From Nitrososphaeria archaeon (GTDB taxonomy: Archaea; Thermoproteota; Nitrososphaeria; JACIWG01), in the NCBI GenBank assembly GCA_029776125.1, contig JARVJS010000015.1, positions 1 through 10,465 of the forward strand: a stretch of 10,465 nt of DNA, read 5' to 3'. Positions 6,221 to 10,465 of this stretch are shown one piece after another. Below the pieces are notes generated by a model. It was given only the letters and a program-made list of their open reading frames with translations. It was not told where the DNA came from and made no database searches. Positions within the stretch are counted from its first letter, which is position 1; each line of letters opens with the position of its first letter. Position numbers and translations under genes: made by a program.

Positions 6221-6228
6221 TTTATAAG
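6221..6228 (+). promoter_or_regulatory. TATA-like box of the 216-aa hypothetical gene
   Basis: TTTATAAG is centred 40 nt upstream of ATG 6264 and predicts a transcript start near 6250, giving a leader of about 14 nt. Confidence 0.5.
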
Positions 6229-6263
6229 TATGCTTGTTTTAAGGTTTATGGAAAAGGATAAGA

Positions 6264-6914
6264 ATGTTGTTAGATAAAGGGTTTATTGAGAAAGTTAAGG
6301 ATTTTTTAGCAAATTATACTGGAGATAAATTTATTTTGGTGGATGACGTTAGTTTTTTGAGAAGATTTAATATCTTATGGAATGTTTGTGTTCCATATGA
6401 TGTTAGACCAGTCGGATATATTGGGGGAGTAAGTGAGAGTGTAAAGCATGAGGTGGTAGTTTATCCTCATATGTCAGTAGATTTGCAGGGAGCAGCATAT
6501 GATTTGGACAAGGCTGACATTGAGTTAAAAGAGTTTTTGGAAGCATTTTCTTTGAAGCCTAGAAGAGGGTGCATTATATTAAGCATAGAGGAACTTAGAC
6601 AACGCGAAAGATGGATTGATCTAGAGAAGAAGCTTCCCTGGACAACAAGATATTTGAGAATGTTGGATGAGCTTGCAAGAGAATATAGCATAAAATATAA
6701 TGTTAGTATAGTCTTTTCTCCAGGGTTTGGTGGAAAACTTCAGTGTAGAGATTATGCATATTTTAAGGCAGAAAAAATGGATGATGAGACAAAGCTTGAG
6801 CTAATTAAAAAGCATGCAATCGCTTACACAGAATATTGTAGAGAATATGAAAGAAGATGGGTTGAGTTTAGGAAAAAAATGGAAGATGATTGGGAGAAAA
6901 ATAAGATCATTTAA
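6264..6914 (+). CDS. Hypothetical protein, 216 aa, unrecognised
   Basis: I do not recognise a family. The protein appears soluble, with no signal peptide or membrane helix. The first half looks alpha/beta: FILVDDVSFLRRF near residues 23-35, a YDVRPVGYIGGVSESVKHEVVVYPHMS stretch at about 45-71, then a charged region and LSIEELRQRERW near 106-117. The middle has PWTTRYLRMLDELAREYSIKYNVSIVFSPGFGGKLQCRDYAYF, in which the glycine-rich FSPGFGGK (about 151-158) is the most motif-like part. The last ~45 residues are strongly charged and probably helical. ATG 6264 is the first in-frame start after the TATA-like box; GGAT at 6256-6259 is a weak ribosome-binding site. It converges on the DNA repair gene and overlaps its 3' end by 8 bp. 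Codon use looks like the neighbours, so it is probably real. Confidence 0.72.
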   Translation: MLLDKGFIEKVKDFLANYTGDKFILVDDVSFLRRFNILWNVCVPYDVRPVGYIGGVSESVKHEVVVYPHMSVDLQGAAYDLDKADIELKEFLEAFSLKPRRGCIILSIEELRQRERWIDLEKKLPWTTRYLRMLDELAREYSIKYNVSIVFSPGFGGKLQCRDYAYFKAEKMDDETKLELIKKHAIAYTEYCREYERRWVEFRKKMEDDWEKNKII

Positions 6915-7338
6915 CCTTTTCCCAAAACTCAATATCGCCTGTTACAATAGTAAATAGCGGGTGGGGGTCTGGAAAGACAACCTCCACCAATTTATTGTAT
7001 CTTTTTCTATTACGCTTGAACAACTTTTTCATCAAATGATTAAATTCATAAATTAGCTGACCTCTTGTTACAGGTATCATGTATTCTAGAAAGGGTGGAT
7101 TAACGTTATATCTATTAAAATTATAGCCTCTTTTAATTGATTCCAGTAAGACATGTAAAAGATATGTGTTAATAGCAGATATTGGATCCTTTTGCATTTT
7201 AAATCTTATCAATTGAGGGTGATTCTTATACCCTTTTACCTTACCTAACAAAACCTTTTTAGCAAGCAACCCCTCCCTCCAGCAAGCTACAAGCCCTTTC
7301 TGGTCAAGATATTTAGGATGAATTGACCATAATCTCAT
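6907..7338 (-). CDS. Pyrimidine-dimer DNA glycosylase, T4 endonuclease V (Pyr_excise) family
   Basis: Starting at ATG 7338, the 143-aa protein is close to T4 endonuclease V in length (138 aa). Its N-terminus, MRLWSIHPKYLDQKGLVACW, and the following REGLLAKKVL...GYKNHPQLIRF carry the family pattern; Glu22 aligns with the catalytic Glu23 of T4. Later motifs are RGYNFNRYNV near 70-79 and PDPHPLFTIVTGDIEFWE at the C-terminus. The T4 enzyme removes UV-induced cyclobutane pyrimidine dimers and uses its processed N-terminal Thr2 amine as nucleophile; here residue 2 is Arg, so the chemistry is not proven. An upstream extension to 7401 is possible in frame but lacks family similarity and would overlap the peptidase gene. 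The TATA-like element 7363-7372 predicts a start at or near this ATG, so the message is probably leaderless. Confidence 0.82.
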   Translation of the reverse strand: MRLWSIHPKYLDQKGLVACWREGLLAKKVLLGKVKGYKNHPQLIRFKMQKDPISAINTYLLHVLLESIKRGYNFNRYNVNPPFLEYMIPVTRGQLIYEFNHLMKKLFKRNRKRYNKLVEVVFPDPHPLFTIVTGDIEFWEKVK

Positions 7339-7362
7339 GCTGAAAATAAGTAGTGAACTTAC

Positions 7363-7372
7363 ATATTTTAAG
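7363..7372 (-). promoter_or_regulatory. TATA-like box for the DNA glycosylase gene
   Basis: CTTAAAATAT on the minus strand lies in the 37-bp gap after the peptidase gene and is centred about 29 nt before ATG 7338. This predicts a leaderless or near-leaderless message independent of the upstream gene. Confidence 0.45.
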
Positions 7373-7375
7373 ATT

Positions 7376-8785
7376 TTATTTGAACAATGAAATAAATGCA
7401 CTTACATTATCTTTTATTGACTTTAATAGTGGATGTTTTATATCTTCAGGATTTTCTAATTCTTCAAGTCTTTTTATCCTGAAATAGATTGGTGGGTGAG
7501 GGTCAAAACCCAACCAAGCCCTAATTCTAAATGAAGTGTCCCTTTCAAGTACAAGCCTTCTAAAACCAATTTTTCTTAAAGCTTCAGCCAAAACTTTAGG
7601 CTTACCTAGTTTAATAGCGGATTCTAGGTCAGCTTTAGATTCAAAAAATTTTGCAATAAAATAAACCATAGAAAAAGCGAATAAAAGGTATATGAAGCCC
7701 AATATCATAACTAGAGGCCAGAGCACATAAACTCTAAGAACATACTCTGCTGAAGCAAGTGTAAAGAAAGCGACAGTATCCTTTCCTTTTATATGACTAA
7801 GTTCATGTCCGACAACAGTCAAAATTTCTTCTTCATTAAGTTGTACAAGGAGACCTGTTGTTATTAACATGACACCATATTTTGAACTAATACCAGATGC
7901 TGCTGCATTTGGAATAGTAATGTTTGATACAATAATTTTTGGAATACTTAGATTAAATTTTTTACAAGCATATTCTACGAGGTCATAAAGATTTAATATT
8001 TTAACAGAAACACTTTCAGGCACACACTTTAATCCATATCTTGAAAAAACATCTTTAGCCGTTTCACATTCAACCTTTTTACCTTTAGCTAAAGTCAGAT
8101 TGTATACTTCATTTTTAATTTCATTCAAAATTCTGGGATTAACCTTAATCCTCTCAAATTCTTCCGGTGTAAGCTGATACTGTAGTATATGAACATACGG
8201 GTTATCTTTTGTAATCTCCCAGTCACCAATAGATGAGACAATCTTTCCAGAAAATAAGAGTATAATAAATTGGATCATGACCAGAAATATTGGAGTGTAG
8301 GGTCCAAAAATTATAAAAAGAAAAATGCTGACAAAAATGAATATAAGGAAGAAGAAGAGCATACTTTCAGAAAAAACCTTAATTATGAGGTTATTCTTTT
8401 TAGAAAAAACCTTTTCTGGCACAATCGTCTTCCCTTCAACCCATGTGAAGTATAATGTAGCCTGTCTAATTCTATCTTCAAAAACTTGAACACCTATAAA
8501 GAGGTCTTCCTTAATTCTAGAAATAAACTCTTCAGGAACGGGGCCGCTTAAATACATTTCAACCAAAATCGGATTTCCTGCGACAATAGAAGCATCTATT
8601 GACCAAGGAAGACCCTCAACCATAACCTTAAAAGAGAGAGCCTTACCTCTCTCATCCTCTAAGAATACAATTTCCTTAAAAATATTCCTCTTTCTAAGAT
8701 AATTTTCTTCAATAAATTTTAGAAGATAATCAAAATTGATTGGAGAAATCTCAGTTTCAATAGTAAAGGATGATTTTGAGGACAT
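7376..8785 (-). CDS. M48-family (HtpX-like) membrane zinc metallopeptidase with extra N-terminal domain
   Basis: This 469-aa protein carries the M48 zinc-protease signature VVGHELSHIKGKD (His327, Glu328, His331). The probable third zinc ligand is Glu382 in FESKAD, and a late HPPIYFRIKRLEEL motif is typical of the family. PNAAASGISSKYGVMLITTGLL (292-313) is the usual M48 strand region before the active site. Membrane helices are likely at about 142-160, 164-180 and 352-378, so the catalytic part should face the cytoplasm as in HtpX, which degrades damaged membrane proteins. Residues 1-140 form an extra soluble domain not found in HtpX (about 290 aa), and residues 185-285 form a second linker region. 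The start at ATG 8785 lies about 32 nt from a TATA-like AT-rich element near 8810-8824. The gene is divergent from the reductase gene. Confidence 0.9.
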   Translation of the reverse strand: MSSKSSFTIETEISPINFDYLLKFIEENYLRKRNIFKEIVFLEDERGKALSFKVMVEGLPWSIDASIVAGNPILVEMYLSGPVPEEFISRIKEDLFIGVQVFEDRIRQATLYFTWVEGKTIVPEKVFSKKNNLIIKVFSESMLFFFLIFIFVSIFLFIIFGPYTPIFLVMIQFIILLFSGKIVSSIGDWEITKDNPYVHILQYQLTPEEFERIKVNPRILNEIKNEVYNLTLAKGKKVECETAKDVFSRYGLKCVPESVSVKILNLYDLVEYACKKFNLSIPKIIVSNITIPNAAASGISSKYGVMLITTGLLVQLNEEEILTVVGHELSHIKGKDTVAFFTLASAEYVLRVYVLWPLVMILGFIYLLFAFSMVYFIAKFFESKADLESAIKLGKPKVLAEALRKIGFRRLVLERDTSFRIRAWLGFDPHPPIYFRIKRLEELENPEDIKHPLLKSIKDNVSAFISLFK

Positions 8786-8866
8786 TCTCTTATCAAAATT
8801 TCAAGTCGAATATTATTTTAATATTTCTAAAACCTTTTTAATAAGAAAAATGGAACCTAAATTAAG
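8786..8866. promoter_or_regulatory. Divergent promoter region, peptidase / GarR-like reductase
   Basis: The 81-bp gap holds an AT-rich TATA candidate for the minus-strand peptidase (8810-8824) and TTTTTAATA (8835-8843) for the plus-strand reductase. The latter predicts a transcript start near 8865, right at the ribosome-binding site. The two core promoters sit almost back to back, so transcription factors could interfere with each other. Confidence 0.45.
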
Positions 8867-8875
8867 GTGAAAAGT

Positions 8876-9769
8876 TTGGAGTTTAAAATAGGATTTATTG
8901 GTCTCGGTATAATGGGAAAACCAATGGCAAAAAATTTGATAAAGGCCGGCTTCAAACTAACTGTATGGAATAGAACAGCATCAAAGATGAAGGAACTTAT
9001 AGATATGGGTGCAGAAGGGGCAAATTCTCCTAAAGAGGTTGCAGAAAAAAGTAATGTTATAATCACAATGCTAACGGATTCACCTGATGTGGAAGAAGTT
9101 ATTCTGGGACCGTCAGGAGTAATAGAAGGAGTCAAGAAAGGGTCAATAGTAATCGATATGAGCACAATATCACCTAAAGTTGCTAAAAAAATTGCAAAAA
9201 AACTTGCTGAAGTGGGAGTAGAAATGCTTGACGCACCAGTAACAGGAGGGGAAATAGGGGCAATAAACGCAACTCTTTCAATAATGGTTGGAGGAAATTA
9301 TGAAACCTTCGAAAAATGTCTACCAATCTTTCAAGCTCTTGGAAAAAGGGTCACATATATGGGGCCAAATGGTAATGGACAAATCACTAAACTCTGTAAC
9401 CAGATAATGTGTGTAATGAATCTTCAAGGAGTATGTGAAGGATTAATATTAGCTGCAAAAGCAGGTCTAGACTTAAACAAGCTTTTAGATGTCCTGACAG
9501 GAGGAGCTGCAAACTCTTGGATGCTATCTAACCTTGGTCCAAAAATGATTAAAGGTGACATGGAGCCGGGCTTCAAAATAGCTACACAGCAAAAGGATTT
9601 AAGGCTAGTATTGGAGACAGCGGCAGAGCTTAATGTACCATTACCTGGAACTGCAATCGTACAACAAATGTTCAGAGTGGCTGAAGCAGAGGGGCTTTCA
9701 GAAAAAGGAACACAAGCACTGATTAAGGCCATGGAAAAACTGGCAGGATACAAGTTGACAAAAGAATAA
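8876..9769 (+). CDS. 3-hydroxyisobutyrate dehydrogenase-family reductase, GarR-like (tartronate semialdehyde reductase)
   Basis: This protein (297 aa from TTG 8876; 300 aa if GTG 8867 is used) belongs to the beta-hydroxyacid dehydrogenase family. Numbering from GTG, the Rossmann motif GFIGLGIMGKPMAKNL is at 9-24. Arg36 in VWNRT favours NADP. The substrate loop is DAPVTGGEIGAINATLSIMVGG (122-143), the catalytic Lys175 and Asn178 are in GQITKLCNQ, and a PGFKIATQQKDL segment follows at 234-245. The N-terminal motif and the PGF.I...KDL segment resemble E. coli GarR, which reduces tartronate semialdehyde to glycerate, but 3-hydroxyisobutyrate and succinic-semialdehyde substrates are possible. I prefer TTG 8876 because GGTGA at 8866-8870 lies 5 nt before it. 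Two T-rich terminator candidates follow. Confidence 0.9.
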   Translation: MEFKIGFIGLGIMGKPMAKNLIKAGFKLTVWNRTASKMKELIDMGAEGANSPKEVAEKSNVIITMLTDSPDVEEVILGPSGVIEGVKKGSIVIDMSTISPKVAKKIAKKLAEVGVEMLDAPVTGGEIGAINATLSIMVGGNYETFEKCLPIFQALGKRVTYMGPNGNGQITKLCNQIMCVMNLQGVCEGLILAAKAGLDLNKLLDVLTGGAANSWMLSNLGPKMIKGDMEPGFKIATQQKDLRLVLETAAELNVPLPGTAIVQQMFRVAEAEGLSEKGTQALIKAMEKLAGYKLTKE

Positions 9770-9818
9770 ACCTTAGTCCACTAAATTCTATATTTTTGAA
9801 TAGCATACGAACAACAAA

Positions 9819-9824
9819 TTTTTT
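9819..9824 (+). terminator. T6 tract after the GarR-like gene
   Basis: TTTTTT lies about 50 nt downstream of the stop codon at 9767-9769 and is the first strong oligo-T tract of the intergenic region, preceded by a T5 at 9793-9797. Confidence 0.4.
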
Positions 9825-9847
9825 AATGAATTATTAGACATTACACG

Positions 9848-9875
9848 AAATAAAGGGGGGTAAATCACTTTATTT
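9848..9875. repeat. Inverted repeat with G6 loop run upstream of grpE
   Basis: AAATAAAG (9848-9855) and CTTTATTT (9868-9875) form an 8-bp stem with a 12-nt loop containing the rest of a six-G run (9855-9860). A T5 tract (9873-9877) overlaps the right arm. It could be a terminator or a regulatory site ahead of grpE. Confidence 0.35.
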
Positions 9876-9889
9876 TTACTGAAAGAAAA

Positions 9890-9912
9890 GTTAAAAAAAT
9901 GTACTTTTTAAC
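9890..9912. promoter_or_regulatory. Inverted repeat GTTAAAAA-N7-TTTTTAAC upstream of grpE
   Basis: Two perfect 8-bp arms (9890-9897 and 9905-9912) are separated by 7 nt and end about 15 nt before the TATA-like TTATATTTAG (9928-9937). The position just upstream of the grpE promoter would suit a heat-shock regulator binding site. AT-rich arms make chance occurrence possible. Confidence 0.3.
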
Positions 9913-9966
9913 CCTCTATAGTAAGATTATATTTAGTTAAACACTATATCGAATAGGTGATTGTTA

Positions 9967-10431
9967 ATGGAAGTAGAAGAAGAAATCGGGGAAAAGAGGG
10001 ATATCAGCCAAACTAATGCTGCTAAAACACAAGAACAGAAAAAAATGGATGAGATTGAAGATTTAAAGAGTAAAGTTGAATTATACCGTAAAGAGGTAGA
10101 AGAGGAAAAAAAGAAGGCTGAAGAATATCTTACAAGATTAAAATATGTTCAAGCAGACTACCTAAACTTCAGAAGAAGGATAGAAAAGGAGATAGATGAG
10201 ATCAAAAAATATTCGAACGAACGCTTCATAATATCACTACTAGAGATAGTAGACGAACTTGAGATGGCTTTAGAGGCAGGTAAGAACACAAATTCTATAA
10301 AAATCTTACTTGAAGGAGTGGAGATGACGCTCAAAAAGCTTAACAAGATTTTGGAAAATGAGGGTGTCAAAAAGATAGATGCATTAGGTAAAATGTTTGA
10401 TCCAAATGCGGTTCCCACAATTCAACGGTAA
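9967..10431 (+). CDS. grpE: GrpE, nucleotide exchange factor of DnaK, truncated at the C-terminus
   Basis: GrpE releases ADP from DnaK (Hsp70) in the cytoplasm. Starting at ATG 9967, the reading frame is 154 aa; GrpE is usually 170-200 aa. Residues 1-27 are charged and disordered. A long coiled coil follows (about 28-80, with YVQADYLNFRRRIEKEI as the family signature), then the four-helix region (FIISLLEIVDELEMALE, then LLEGVEMTLKKLNKILENEGVKKID). The frame reaches GKMFDPN at 141-147, where the beta domain that contacts DnaK should begin (typically HEAV...), but reads instead AVPTIQR and stops. About 40-50 residues, the whole beta domain, are missing. The break coincides with a rise in GC content at about 10408. 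ATG 9967 is chosen over TTG 9961 because AGGTGAT at 9955-9961 is properly spaced. dnaK or dnaJ would be expected next. Confidence 0.88.
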   Translation: MEVEEEIGEKRDISQTNAAKTQEQKKMDEIEDLKSKVELYRKEVEEEKKKAEEYLTRLKYVQADYLNFRRRIEKEIDEIKKYSNERFIISLLEIVDELEMALEAGKNTNSIKILLEGVEMTLKKLNKILENEGVKKIDALGKMFDPNAVPTIQR

Positions 10432-10465
10432 CGAGACGCACGTCGTGGATGTCTTTCCAGTTGCG
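10408..10465. other. GC-rich tail after the break in grpE, unidentified
   Basis: These 58 bases are about 55% G+C, against a clearly AT-rich grpE body. None of the three forward frames resembles the missing GrpE beta domain. One forward frame, starting at ATG 10406, stays open to the window edge (20 codons), but it is too short to identify. The tail may be the edge of an inserted element or an assembly junction. Confidence 0.5.

Noticed and set aside
6248..6277. Nine-codon reading frame (ATG 6248) overlapping the start of the 216-aa gene
   Set aside because: It could be a leader peptide, but it has no ribosome-binding site and begins about where the transcript is predicted to start; no evidence that it is translated.
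7339..7401. N-terminal extension of the DNA glycosylase to 7401
   Set aside because: The added 21 residues have no family similarity, overlap the peptidase gene's 3' end, and would put the TATA-like box inside the coding region.
3884..9769. A single catabolic operon spanning aldolase, AKR and reductase
   Set aside because: The genes are separated by tRNAs, terminators, opposite-strand genes and individual promoters.
1..10465. CRISPR array or other regularly spaced repeats
   Set aside because: No repeated unit with regular spacing was seen; only isolated short inverted repeats.

Overview
The window reads as archaeal chromosome. The evidence is a CAU tRNA carrying a 20-nt intron with a bulge-helix-bulge fold, T-tract terminators, and TATA-like boxes about 30-40 nt upstream of most start codons, with very short leaders. 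Archaeal-type genes include an IS605-type TnpB, an M48 peptidase with an extra N-terminal region and a SIMPL-domain protein. The DNA is AT-rich except in the TnpB block and the last ~58 bases. GrpE implies a DnaK system and argues against a typical hyperthermophilic crenarchaeon. A TACK-type lineage such as Bathyarchaeia is a guess from overall style, not a demonstrated placement.

Layout. (1) 1-1067: the 3' part of an IS200/IS605-type tnpB and a 14-bp hairpin that is probably the element's right end. It interrupts the 3' end of a SIMPL (DUF541) gene on the opposite strand. (2) 1652-1788: a divergent promoter region with a perfect 18-bp palindrome, then an isocitrate/isopropylmalate dehydrogenase-family gene with unusual active-site residues. 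(3) 2829-3758: a convergent gene for an archaeal pentameric ligand-gated ion channel of the Cys-loop superfamily, whose M2 segment resembles animal glycine/GABA-A receptor pores. (4) 3884-4654: a HpcH/HpaI-family (GarL-like) aldolase. (5) The intron-containing CAU tRNA, an aldo/keto reductase, and tRNA-Asn(GTT) on the minus strand. (6) An unrecognised 216-aa protein, convergent with a T4 endonuclease V-type pyrimidine-dimer glycosylase that lies behind an M48 membrane metallopeptidase. (7) A GarR-like 3-hydroxyisobutyrate/tartronate-semialdehyde reductase divergent from the peptidase. (8) A grpE cut short at its 3' end by a composition change running to the window edge.

How the genes work together. 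Nearly every gene has its own promoter, so this is not one operon. Four NAD(P)-linked or aldol-type central/sugar-acid enzymes (IDH-like, GarL-like, AKR, GarR-like) lie within 8 kb. The GarL-like/GarR-like pair could form a pyruvate plus tartronate-semialdehyde to glycerate route, which is inference only. The strongest items for follow-up are the archaeal ligand-gated channel, the TnpB insertion into the SIMPL gene, the palindromic operator, the divergent IDH active site and the broken grpE.
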